This document shows positions 1-5,437 of a DNA stretch of 5,437 bases, one piece after another. Source of the stretch: DATIYW01 sp035517415 (GTDB taxonomy: Bacteria; Acidobacteriota; Thermoanaerobaculia; Thermoanaerobaculales; Thermoanaerobaculaceae); NCBI GenBank assembly GCA_035517415.1, contig DATIYW010000025.1, forward strand, positions 1 to 5,437, in the 5' to 3' direction. The notes beneath the pieces were generated by a model. It saw only the letters and a program-made list of their open reading frames with translations, was not told the origin of the DNA and searched no databases. Both the position numbers and the translations under genes were made by a program. The stretch's first letter is position 1. Each line of letters starts with the position of its first letter.

Positions 1-29
1 GCGGCGTGAGGTGATCGGAAGGAGCGGGG

Positions 30-1013
30 ATGGAAAAGACGAACGAGGGCGTGACGAGGCGAGGGCTGATCACCGGGGTGGTCGGCGGCGCGGCGGCCGC
101 CGCGCTCGCGCCGCGCTGGCTGCGCGCCGAGGCCGGCCGGGCGCGGGTGGTGCGGGTCGAGTCCGAGCACGTGTGGAACGGCGACGCCCGCGACCCGCGC
201 GTCGTCGCCGCGATGCTCGACAAGGGGCTGACCGCCCTCACGGGCGCGGGCGACGCCGCGGCGGCGTGGCGGCGCGTCTTCAAGCCCGGGATGCGGGTGG
301 GCCTGAAGATCAACCTCCTCGGCCGGCCGTTCGTCTACACCGCGCCGGAGCTCACCGGCGCGGTCGCCGCCGGCGCGATCGCCGCCGGCGTCAGACCCGC
401 CGACATCGTCGTCTGGGACCGCTGGCGCGACCACTTCGCGCCCACCGCCTACAAGTTCGGCACCGGGCCGCACGGGGAGCAGGTCGTCGCCGGCGGAACG
501 TACGACGCCGGCATCGCGCTCAAGGGCTCGGAAGGGAGCGCACCGGTCGACCGGATCCCGATCGAGCGCACCGACGTGACCGTCAGCCTGCCGCTGCTCA
601 AGGACCACAGCGCCTCGGGCGTGACGCTGGCGCTCAAGAACGTCGCCTTCGGCTGCTACGACCACTACGCCTCGGCGCACGCCAACGGCTGCGACCCGTT
701 CATCGCCGAGGCGTACCGCCACTTCCTCTCCGTCGCCAGAGTGCCGCTGATCGTGCTCGACGCCACCCGCGGCTGCTACGAGGGCGGGCCGCGCCCCTCC
801 GACCGCTCGCGGATCTGGAACGAGAACGCGATCTACCTCGCCACCGACCCGGTCGCGCTCGACACCGTCTGCCGCAGGCTGATCCTCGCCAAGCGCGCCG
901 CCGCCGGCCTGCCGGATCGCCTCCGCCTCGCGCGCCACGTCGAGACCGCGGCGCGGCTCGGCCTCGGCACCAACGACCCCGCGCGCATCGACCTCGTGAC
1001 GCTGCGCGTGTGA
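30..1013 (+). CDS. Tat-exported DUF362 domain protein
   Basis: A 327-residue protein of the DUF362 family (Pfam PF04015), whose biochemical role is not established. The N-terminus has a twin-arginine motif, TRRGLIT at residues 9-15, then a Gly/Ala-rich hydrophobic stretch to about residue 31, so export as a folded protein by the Tat system is likely. Family signatures seen are KPGMRVGLKINLL (85-97), the block LPLLKDHSASGVTLALKN (187-204) and ATDPVALDTV (271-280). Some DUF362 proteins carry a ferredoxin-like domain with CxxCxxC clusters; none is present, and the few cysteines (209, 221, 249, 281) are scattered, so no Fe-S cluster is predicted. The ATG is supported by GGAAGGAG at 17-24. An overlapping reading from position 11 lacks these features and is a frame shadow. 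The gene converges with the octaheme cytochrome gene, so the two are not in one operon. Family membership is fairly sure; function is unknown. Confidence 0.88.
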   Translation: MEKTNEGVTRRGLITGVVGGAAAAALAPRWLRAEAGRARVVRVESEHVWNGDARDPRVVAAMLDKGLTALTGAGDAAAAWRRVFKPGMRVGLKINLLGRPFVYTAPELTGAVAAGAIAAGVRPADIVVWDRWRDHFAPTAYKFGTGPHGEQVVAGGTYDAGIALKGSEGSAPVDRIPIERTDVTVSLPLLKDHSASGVTLALKNVAFGCYDHYASAHANGCDPFIAEAYRHFLSVARVPLIVLDATRGCYEGGPRPSDRSRIWNENAIYLATDPVALDTVCRRLILAKRAAAGLPDRLRLARHVETAARLGLGTNDPARIDLVTLRV

Positions 1014-1037
1014 CGCCCCGCTGGTGGGAGCGCGCCG

Positions 1038-2504
1038 CTACGGGTGCGTCTCGCCCTCCTTGACCACGTAGCGCTTGGTGAACTCCTGGCGCTGCTTCGC
1101 GCGCTCGGCCTTCTCCTCCGCGCTGACCTGGCCGAGGAACCAGCGGTGGTCGTCGCTCGCCAGGGTCGCGTCGATCAGCTTGCCCACCTCCCTGGCGGAA
1201 TCGGCCTTGGCGCCGCCGGCGGCGAGGCCCTTGCGGACGAGCTCCTGGGCCTGCGGGATGAACTCGGCGTAGAACGCCTTGCCGACCTCGTAGAGCCCGT
1301 GCCAGTGGGTGTAGTCGGGCGCCTGCATCGACGCGCCGTGGCGCGCACGCCGGCCCTGGTGGTGCCAGAGCTCGAACCAGGTCCAGTCGATCGGCTGGGC
1401 GAACGGTGTGTCGCCGGCCAGCCCCGCCTTCTTGAGCGCGCCGAAGATCGCCACGCCGGGCTTGCCGAACTTCTCGTTGTAGAGCTCGACGAGACCGTCG
1501 TACTGCGTGTAGAAGCTGTCGGCGAATGCCGGCGCGTGGCAGTTGGCGCACACGTCCTTCATGTTGGCGCGGCGCTTCTCCCACGGGATCGGCTTGGCGA
1601 GCCCGAGCTTGGTGTCGGCGAGGTCGGCGCGGAGCGAGACCTCGGGCCGGTTGTTCCAGGAGATGCGGTCGCCGACGTTGTGCGTGACCGCCTGCGTCGG
1701 CGTCGCGCTCATGTGGCAGGTGGCGCAGGTGGGCCCGACCGAGTAGTCCTCGCCGACCACCCACTTCGGCCGGTCGATGTTGATCCGCTCGCGGTTGGCG
1801 GCGAACGAGATCCCGTGCTTGGACTCCTCGTAGATCTCCTTCTGCGGGTGGTCGGGGCCAAGGTGGCACTTGCCGCAGGTGTCGGGCACGCGCGCCTGGG
1901 CGGCGGAGAAGGTGTGGCGCTGGTGGCAGGCGGAGCAGGAGCCGCGCGAGCCGTCGAGGTTGATGCGGCCGATCCCGGTGTTGGGCCAGGTGTCCTGGGT
2001 CGGGCGCCCCTTGCCGTCGACCTTGACGGTGGACCCGTGGCACTGCTGGCAGCCGTTGACGAGCAGCGCGGAGCCGCCGAAGAACGCCTTGTTCCCCTCG
2101 ACCACCTCGGCGAGCACGTTGTCGAGCGAGCCGAGGATCTCGGCGCCCTTGGCGTGCCGGCTCGCCTGGAACTGCGCCGCCTCGTGCTCGTGGCAGCGCG
2201 CGCAGTCGGAGGGCGTCACGATCGTGTGGATCACGCTGCCGTTGTGCTCGTACGCGCCGGGCGCGCCGGCCTTGGCGCCGTGGCACTCGAAGCAGCCGAC
2301 GTTGGCGCGGAAGTGCTTCGAGTCGCCCCACTGCTGCACGATCGCCGGGGTCTGCTGCTTGTGGCACTCGTTGCACGCCGCGCTCTCCTCCGAGAGCGCC
2401 GGGTAGGTGCCGGCCACGGCGCGCGGCGGCGCCGCCAGGTGCGCGGCGGCGACCGCGGTCACGGCGAAGGCCGGCAGGAGCAGGTTGTGGCGGGATCGAC
2501 GCAT
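1038..2504 (-). CDS. Octaheme cytochrome c, hydroxylamine oxidoreductase (HAO) family
   Basis: A 488-residue periplasmic multiheme cytochrome. Residues 1-31 form a Sec signal (RRSRH, hydrophobic core, AVA before the predicted cleavage). Eight CXXCH haem sites begin at C44, C71, C101, C152, C190, C210, C260 and C319, the count expected for HAO-type proteins. HAO hallmarks are the close haem 5-haem 6 pair CSACHQRHTFS...CGKCHLGPDHPQ, where D218-H219 match the catalytic Asp-His of Nitrosomonas HAO, and a C-terminal segment PDYTHWHG whose Y398 is the candidate for the Tyr that cross-links haem 4 (P460). Family members oxidise hydroxylamine or hydrazine, or reduce nitrite/hydroxylamine; direction cannot be decided here. 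No C-terminal membrane helix is seen. The start at 2504 is chosen because AGGAGGT precedes it and the signal peptide begins there; an in-frame ATG at 2588 lacks both. No cytochrome c554/cM552 or haoB-like partner lies in view. Confidence 0.9.
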   Translation of the reverse strand: MRRSRHNLLLPAFAVTAVAAAHLAAPPRAVAGTYPALSEESAACNECHKQQTPAIVQQWGDSKHFRANVGCFECHGAKAGAPGAYEHNGSVIHTIVTPSDCARCHEHEAAQFQASRHAKGAEILGSLDNVLAEVVEGNKAFFGGSALLVNGCQQCHGSTVKVDGKGRPTQDTWPNTGIGRINLDGSRGSCSACHQRHTFSAAQARVPDTCGKCHLGPDHPQKEIYEESKHGISFAANRERINIDRPKWVVGEDYSVGPTCATCHMSATPTQAVTHNVGDRISWNNRPEVSLRADLADTKLGLAKPIPWEKRRANMKDVCANCHAPAFADSFYTQYDGLVELYNEKFGKPGVAIFGALKKAGLAGDTPFAQPIDWTWFELWHHQGRRARHGASMQAPDYTHWHGLYEVGKAFYAEFIPQAQELVRKGLAAGGAKADSAREVGKLIDATLASDDHRWFLGQVSAEEKAERAKQRQEFTKRYVVKEGETHP

Positions 2505-2570
2505 CGTGTCACCTCCTGGCCTGGGGGGAGCCCAGGGTCGCACGTCCGAACAGGCGCGACCTTGACGTCG

Positions 2571-2612
2571 AGCATGGCAGGGATCCACTGGCGCGCATTG
2601 ACCTCGATCAAT
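2571..2612 (-). promoter_or_regulatory. FNR/CRP-family box with weak -10 upstream of the HAO-like gene
   Basis: Positions 2597-2612 read ATTGACCTCGATCAAT. The core TTGAC-CTCG-ATCAA (2598-2611) differs from the FNR/DNR consensus TTGAT-N4-ATCAA at one base. On the cytochrome's strand, a CATGCT at 2576-2571 (3 of 6 to TATAAT, with the key A2 and T6) lies where a class II activator site centred near -41.5 would put the -10. Transcription would then start near 2563, giving a leader of about 59 bases. This places the start downstream of the in-frame ATG at 2588 and agrees with translation from 2504. Which family member (FNR, DNR/NnrR, CRP) binds cannot be told from the box. Confidence 0.5.
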
Positions 2613-2728
2613 CTAGCAGCAATCCAAGGCCTCGGCGCCGCCTCCGTGATCGCGCTCCCGCCCGGCGCGCCCCGCGGGCGGCCGCGCCTCGAGGCGCCGG
2701 AGAGCGTCGGCGATCGCCACGGGAACCG

Positions 2729-2757
2729 CCGACCCTGCGGCGTCCTTGTGGTACAAC
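2729..2757 (+). promoter_or_regulatory. Possible promoter of the tRNA-Arg gene
   Basis: TACAAC at 2752-2757 matches TATAAT at 4 of 6 positions. CCGACC at 2729-2734 keeps the GAC core of TTGACA, with 17 bases between. Predicted transcription would begin about 7 bases before the tRNA. Both boxes are weak and the call leans on position. Confidence 0.3.
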
Positions 2758-2770
2758 GGCACGCCGGCGC

Positions 2771-2846
2771 GCGCCGGTGGCTCAATGGATAGAGCACCTG
2801 ACTTCGGATCAGGCGGTTGGGGGTTCGAGTCCCTCCCGGCGCGCCA
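2771..2846 (+). tRNA. tRNA-Arg (anticodon TCG)
   Basis: A full cloverleaf of 76 bases with encoded CCA. Acceptor stem GCGCCGG (2771-2777) pairs with CCGGCGC (2836-2842), followed by discriminator G2843 and CCA at 2844-2846. The D arm is GCTC/GAGC (2780-2783, 2792-2795) with GG in the loop. The anticodon stem CCTGA/TCAGG (2797-2801, 2809-2813) encloses loop CTTCGGA, so the anticodon is TCG (2804-2806), reading CGA (Arg). The T arm GGGGG/CCCTC (one G-T pair) holds TTCGAGT. All stems are complete, so the gene looks functional. Confidence 0.96.
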
Positions 2847-3107
2847 ACCCAGCGTCTTGCGCCACCGACTCGTCCGTGAATGCCGCGGAATGCTCGGCGG
2901 GCGGCCGGTTGAGAATCGGGACCTGCGAGCGCGCCGACGTCCGGTGCCGCCGCCGGTCCGGGTCTGGAAGCCGACTTCCGCCGCGTTCCGGAGCGCCCCT
3001 GGTGTCGCTCCAGGCCGCGTGCGCTCGACCGCTCCCGGAGAGGGCCCTGCGCCTGCCTCGTCGCCGGCCGGGACCTGCGGGTGCGGGGAGCGCCGCCGAT
3101 CCTGCCG
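2847..3107. other. Intergenic region without a gene; two small hairpins
   Basis: Between the tRNA and the TetR promoter I see no convincing gene. Readings through it on either strand are Arg/Pro/Gly-rich, as expected for non-coding GC-rich DNA. Two inverted repeats stand out: GGAAG-CCGA-CTTCC at 2966-2979, and GGAGCG (2990-2995) pairing with CGCTCC (3006-3011) around a 10-base loop. Neither is followed by a T run, so they are not classic intrinsic terminators. They could help end the tRNA transcript or be chance in GC-rich sequence. Confidence 0.4.
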
Positions 3108-3123
3108 TATAGCGCGCGTTATA
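3108..3123. promoter_or_regulatory. TetR operator O1, on the tetR promoter
   Basis: TATAGCGCGCGTTATA is a palindrome in which 7 of 8 base pairs match. It overlaps the -10 of the TetR gene, so a bound repressor would block RNA polymerase. It matches the palindrome ahead of the adaptor gene (3870-3885) at 12 of 16 positions, with shared pattern TATA-x-CG-xx-CGTTA-x-A. Autoregulation by the adjacent TetR protein is inferred from position and similarity. Confidence 0.6.
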
Positions 3124-3125
3124 AT
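3120..3125 (+). promoter_or_regulatory. -10 element of the tetR promoter
   Basis: A perfect TATAAT in otherwise very GC-rich DNA, 42 bases before the TetR start codon. No good -35 is seen at 16-18 bases upstream (CGATCC-like sequence near 3097-3102). The predicted transcription start is near 3132. Confidence 0.6.
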
Positions 3126-3167
3126 GGCGCCGTGCGCGGGCGCGGCGAGGCACGCGGGGAGAGGCGG

Positions 3168-3848
3168 ATGGCGGGCAGGCCGGTCAGGAAGGAAGCCGAG
3201 GCCGGGGGACGCGAGCGCCTCCTCGTCGCGGCGACGCGCCTGTTCGCGGCGAAGGGGTACGCGGCCGCCAGCGTGCGGGACATCCTGAAGGCGGCGAAGG
3301 TGACGGCCCCGGTGCTGTACTACCACTTCGGCAGCAAGGAGGGGCTGTTCGTGGGCCTGGTGCGCGACGGCGTCGCCGCCCTCGACGAGGAGGTGGCGAA
3401 GTCGCTCGCCGCGGCCGCCAGCCCGACCGAGAGGGTGCGCGCTTTCTGCCGCGTGTACATCGCGATCCAGCAGCGGTTCGCCGACCTGAAGTGGGTCGTG
3501 GAGGCGGTCGTCACCGGCCCGCCCGAGGCCGCGCCGCGCTTCGACTTCCGCGGCCTCTTCGCCCAGTTGGTGGAGCGGCTGGCGGAGCTCGTGCGCGCCG
3601 CGGTGGCGAGCGGCGAGTTCCGCCGCTGCGATCCGAACGCGGCCGCGCTCGCGCTCCTCGGGGCGGCCGAGATGACGGCCCGCGCGCGGCTCCGCGGAGG
3701 GAGGCTGCCGACGCTGGCGAACCCGCAGGACGACGTGGTCGACGTCGTGCTCGACGGCCTGCGGGCCCTCGCCGCCCCGCGAGCCCGCGTCCGTCGGCGC
3801 CCGGAATCTGCAAACGAGCCGGTGGCTCGGCCGAGGCGCGGGCCTTGA
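3168..3848 (+). CDS. TetR/AcrR-family transcriptional repressor
   Basis: A 226-residue one-component regulator. The N-terminal DNA-binding domain spans about residues 15-62: RERLLVAATRLFAAKGYAAASV (helix 1 and the turn), RDILKAAKVTAPVLYYHF (helix-turn-helix), then GSKEGLF. This is the standard TetR_N pattern. The C-terminal all-helical half (about 63-205) should bind a ligand and dimerise; its ligand cannot be read from the sequence. The last 20 or so residues are Arg/Pro-rich and probably disordered. The ATG at 3168 is chosen because GGGGAGAGG (3156-3164) precedes it and because it lies downstream of the predicted transcription start near 3132; an earlier in-frame ATG at 3081 lies upstream of the promoter. 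The gene is followed in the same direction by the RND pump genes after 139 bases. Paired operators suggest that it represses itself and the pump. Confidence 0.95.
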   Translation: MAGRPVRKEAEAGGRERLLVAATRLFAAKGYAAASVRDILKAAKVTAPVLYYHFGSKEGLFVGLVRDGVAALDEEVAKSLAAAASPTERVRAFCRVYIAIQQRFADLKWVVEAVVTGPPEAAPRFDFRGLFAQLVERLAELVRAAVASGEFRRCDPNAAALALLGAAEMTARARLRGGRLPTLANPQDDVVDVVLDGLRALAAPRARVRRRPESANEPVARPRRGP

Positions 3849-3872
3849 CCGGCTGCGGGGCGCTGGTAATAT
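3845..3872 (+). promoter_or_regulatory. Predicted promoter of the RND pump operon
   Basis: TTGACC (3845-3850) matches the -35 consensus at 5 of 6 positions. TAATAT (3867-3872) matches the -10 at 4 of 6, with a 16-base spacer. The -35 includes the stop codon of the TetR gene (TGA at 3846-3848). Predicted start near 3879 leaves a leader of about 109 bases before the adaptor gene. A -10 read as TATAAC (3870-3875) is also possible but needs a 19-base spacer. Confidence 0.55.
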
Positions 3873-3885
3873 AACGGACGTTAGA
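3870..3885. promoter_or_regulatory. TetR operator O2, on the pump operon promoter
   Basis: TATAACGGACGTTAGA contains the perfect inverted repeat TAACG-GA-CGTTA (3872-3883). It overlaps the predicted -10 and transcription start of the pump operon, a position typical of repression by steric block. It is the partner of the palindrome at 3108-3123, with 12 of 16 bases shared. Confidence 0.65.
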
Positions 3886-3987
3886 TTCGAACCCGACCCG
3901 GGCGAGCGAACGCCCCGGCGCGCGGGCTCGGAGTTCCGGAAAACGACGAACACGAGGGTCCGGTGGATCCTCCAAGGGGAGATCGCG

Positions 3988-5166
3988 ATGTCCAGGAGCC
4001 AGATCGCATTGAAGGGCGCAGTCGCAGTTCCGACCATCCTCGTCACCGTGCTCGCGGCGGGTTGCGGGCGGAAGCAGGCGGCGGGCCCGCGCGGCCCCGT
4101 CGAGGTTGGGGTCGCGACGCTCAAGGCCGAGCGCTACGTGCTCTCGACCGAGCTGCCGGGGCGGACGTCGGCGTACCTGGTGGCCGAGGTGCGGCCGCAG
4201 GTGAGCGGCATCATCCAGCAGCGTCACTTCGAGGAGGGGGCCGACGTGAAGGCCGGCCAGCTGCTGTACCAGATCGACCCGGCGCAGTACCAGGCTGCCC
4301 TGGACCAGGCCAAGGCCGCCCTCGCCGTGGCCGAGGCGAACCTGCCGGCAGCGCGCGCCCGCGCCGCTCGCCTCGGGGAGCTGGTGAAGATCCACGCGGT
4401 CGGCCAGCAGGACGCGGACGACGCGGCCGCCGCGCTCGCGCAGCTGGAGGGCAGCGTCGCCGCGGGCAAGGCTGCGGTCGAGACGGCGCGCATCAACCTC
4501 GAGTACACCCCGATCAAGGCGCCGATCGGCGGCCGGATCGGCAGGTCGAACGTGACCGTCGGCGCGCTCGCTGCCGCGTACCAGCCGGTGCCGCTCGCGG
4601 TGATCCAGCAGCTCGACCCGATCTACGTGGACGTCACGCAGGCGACGGCCGACGTCCTGCGCCTGCAGCGCGCGGTGGCGAGCGGGACGATCAGGGCGGA
4701 CGGCGAGAGCAGCCGGAAGGCGAGGCTGTTCCTCGAGGACGGGACGCCCTACGCGCTGGAGGGCACGCTGAAATTCCGCGACGTGACGGTGGACCCGACC
4801 ACCGGCTCGGTCATGCTGCGGCTCGTGTTTCCGAACCCGGACCACCTCCTCCTCCCCGGGATGTTCGTGCGCGCCGTGGTCGAGGAGGGCGTGGACGAGG
4901 GCGCCATCCTGGTCCCGCAGGAGGGGGTGTCGCGCGACGTGCGCGGCAACCCGTTCGCCCTCGTGGTCGGGAAGGGCGAAGCGGTGGAGCAGCGAACCCT
5001 GAAGCTGAACCGGGCCGTCGCGGACCGCTGGCTCGTCGCCGACGGGCTCGCGGCCGGCGATCGGGTGATCGTCGACGGGCTGCAGCGCGTCCGCCCGGGC
5101 CAGGAGGTGCACGCCGTCCCGGCCGCGGACGCAGCCGGCTCGCGCCCGGCGGGCGAGGCGAAGTAG
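3988..5166 (+). CDS. RND efflux periplasmic adaptor lipoprotein, AcrA/MexA family
   Basis: A 392-residue membrane fusion protein that links an inner-membrane RND transporter to a TolC-type outer-membrane channel. It has a lipoprotein signal with lipobox LAAGC, so Cys26 is the predicted lipidated residue. Domains in order: first half of the lipoyl/barrel-sandwich domain with EVRPQVSGIIQ...FEEGADVKAGQLLYQIDP (67-98), an Ala-rich alpha-helical hairpin (about 100-170), second lipoyl half with YTPIKAPIGGRIG (173-185), beta-barrel (about 208-300) and membrane-proximal domain (about 305-375). The hairpin tip carries R128 and L132 as in AcrA, but Gly139 where AcrA and MexA have Ser. Length is normal for the family. 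AAGGGGAG (3974-3981) precedes the ATG. It lies 12 bases before the transporter gene, clearly one operon. No outer-membrane factor gene is in view; it may follow the transporter or be encoded elsewhere. Confidence 0.95.
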   Translation: MSRSQIALKGAVAVPTILVTVLAAGCGRKQAAGPRGPVEVGVATLKAERYVLSTELPGRTSAYLVAEVRPQVSGIIQQRHFEEGADVKAGQLLYQIDPAQYQAALDQAKAALAVAEANLPAARARAARLGELVKIHAVGQQDADDAAAALAQLEGSVAAGKAAVETARINLEYTPIKAPIGGRIGRSNVTVGALAAAYQPVPLAVIQQLDPIYVDVTQATADVLRLQRAVASGTIRADGESSRKARLFLEDGTPYALEGTLKFRDVTVDPTTGSVMLRLVFPNPDHLLLPGMFVRAVVEEGVDEGAILVPQEGVSRDVRGNPFALVVGKGEAVEQRTLKLNRAVADRWLVADGLAAGDRVIVDGLQRVRPGQEVHAVPAADAAGSRPAGEAK

Positions 5167-5178
5167 GGGAGGCCGGCC

Positions 5179-5437
5179 ATGTCCAAGTTCTTCCTCGAAC
5201 GCCCGGTGTTCGCCTGGGTCATCGCGATCGGCATGATGGTGGGCGGCGTGCTCGCCATCTACAACCTGCCGATCTCGCAGTACCCACCGATCGCACCCCC
5301 GTCGATCGCGATCACCGCGACCTATCCCGGCGCGTCGGCCGCCACGGTCGAGAACAGCGTGATCCAGCCGATCGAGACCACGATGACCGGGCTCGACCGG
5401 ATGCTGTACATGTACTCGACCGGCGACTCGTCCGGCA
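5179..5437 (+). CDS. RND efflux transporter, AcrB/MexB (HAE1) family, 5' part
   Basis: The first 86 residues of a protein that should run to about 1,040; it is cut by the window edge, not broken. The start MSKFFLERPVFAWVIAIGMM is the classic HAE1 N-terminus, with transmembrane helix 1 at about residues 10-28. It is followed by LPISQYPPIAPPSIAITATY (30-49), YPGASAATVENSVIQPIE (49-66) and MTGLDRMLYM, all matching the start of the porter domain in AcrB and MexB. The proton-relay residues lie beyond the window. GGGGAGG (5166-5172), overlapping the adaptor's stop codon, serves as ribosome binding site 6 bases before the ATG. The family exports hydrophobic and amphiphilic compounds using the proton gradient; the substrate here is unknown. 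Confidence 0.95.
   Translation, partial: MSKFFLERPVFAWVIAIGMMVGGVLAIYNLPISQYPPIAPPSIAITATYPGASAATVENSVIQPIETTMTGLDRMLYMYSTGDSSG

Noticed and set aside
1..29. Possible end of an upstream gene (in-frame TGA at 7-9).
   Set aside because: Two codons are too little to support a coding call; the stretch does hold the ribosome binding site of the DUF362 gene.
1014..1032. Hairpin CGCCCC / GGGAGCG (one bulged A) filling most of the convergent gap between the DUF362 and cytochrome genes, a possible bidirectional terminator.
   Set aside because: The stem is only 6 pairs with a bulge and there is no T run on either strand; such stems are common by chance at this GC content.
2505..2588. Longer cytochrome start at an in-frame ATG at 2588, adding 28 residues.
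   Set aside because: The extension has no signal-peptide character and would bury the real signal; a strong AGGAGGT lies just before the ATG at 2504, and the predicted transcription start (near 2563) lies downstream of 2588.
1044..2792. Long open reading on the + strand opposite the cytochrome gene.
   Set aside because: Its Leu/Val/Ala/Arg-rich, motif-free translation is typical of the antisense of a GC-rich gene, and it runs into the tRNA; the eight CXXCH motifs on the - strand identify the real frame.
3081..3167. Longer TetR start at an in-frame ATG at 3081, adding 29 residues.
   Set aside because: It lies upstream of the TATAAT and operator, and the extra residues are Arg/Gly-rich without family match; the ATG at 3168 has a good ribosome binding site.
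2613..4124. Long open reading on the - strand across the tRNA, the TetR gene and the start of the adaptor gene.
   Set aside because: It crosses a tRNA and opposes well-recognised genes; composition is Arg/Ala/Gly/Pro-rich without domains.

Overview
This is a GC-rich (about 70% by eye) bacterial window from a Gram-negative (diderm) organism. The diderm call rests on an outer-envelope lipoprotein adaptor, an RND efflux transporter and a secreted multiheme cytochrome c. The lineage cannot be fixed from 5.4 kb. A high-GC myxobacterial/deltaproteobacterial-like or other uncultured environmental lineage rich in multiheme cytochromes would fit, but that is a guess.

Left part (1-2612): a Tat-exported DUF362 protein (30-1013, +) converges with an octaheme cytochrome c of the hydroxylamine oxidoreductase (HAO) family (1038-2504, -), leaving a 24-base gap. 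The cytochrome carries eight CXXCH motifs, a cleavable Sec signal, the Asp-His active-site pair and a Tyr in the region where HAO cross-links its P460 haem. About 93 bases upstream of its start is a near-consensus FNR/CRP-family box (TTGAC-CTCG-ATCAA) at a class II distance from a weak -10. This suggests oxygen- or nitrogen-oxide-responsive expression.

Middle (2613-3167): a complete tRNA-Arg with anticodon TCG and encoded CCA (2771-2846, +), followed by about 320 bases without a gene. That stretch holds two GC hairpins and, at its end, the promoter and operator of the next gene.

Right part (3168-5437): a TetR-family regulator (3168-3848), a lipoprotein periplasmic adaptor of the AcrA/MexA family (3988-5166) and the first 86 codons of an AcrB/MexB-type RND permease (5179 to the window edge), all on the + strand. 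Two related 16-base palindromes, matching at 12 of 16 positions, lie on the TetR promoter (3108-3123) and on the promoter ahead of the adaptor gene (3870-3885). The simplest reading is that the TetR protein represses both itself and the pump operon. The regulator lies upstream in the same direction as the pump genes, not divergent from them. No mobile element, CRISPR array or obviously new system is visible; the points most worth following are the HAO-like cytochrome with its FNR-type box and the duplicated operator.
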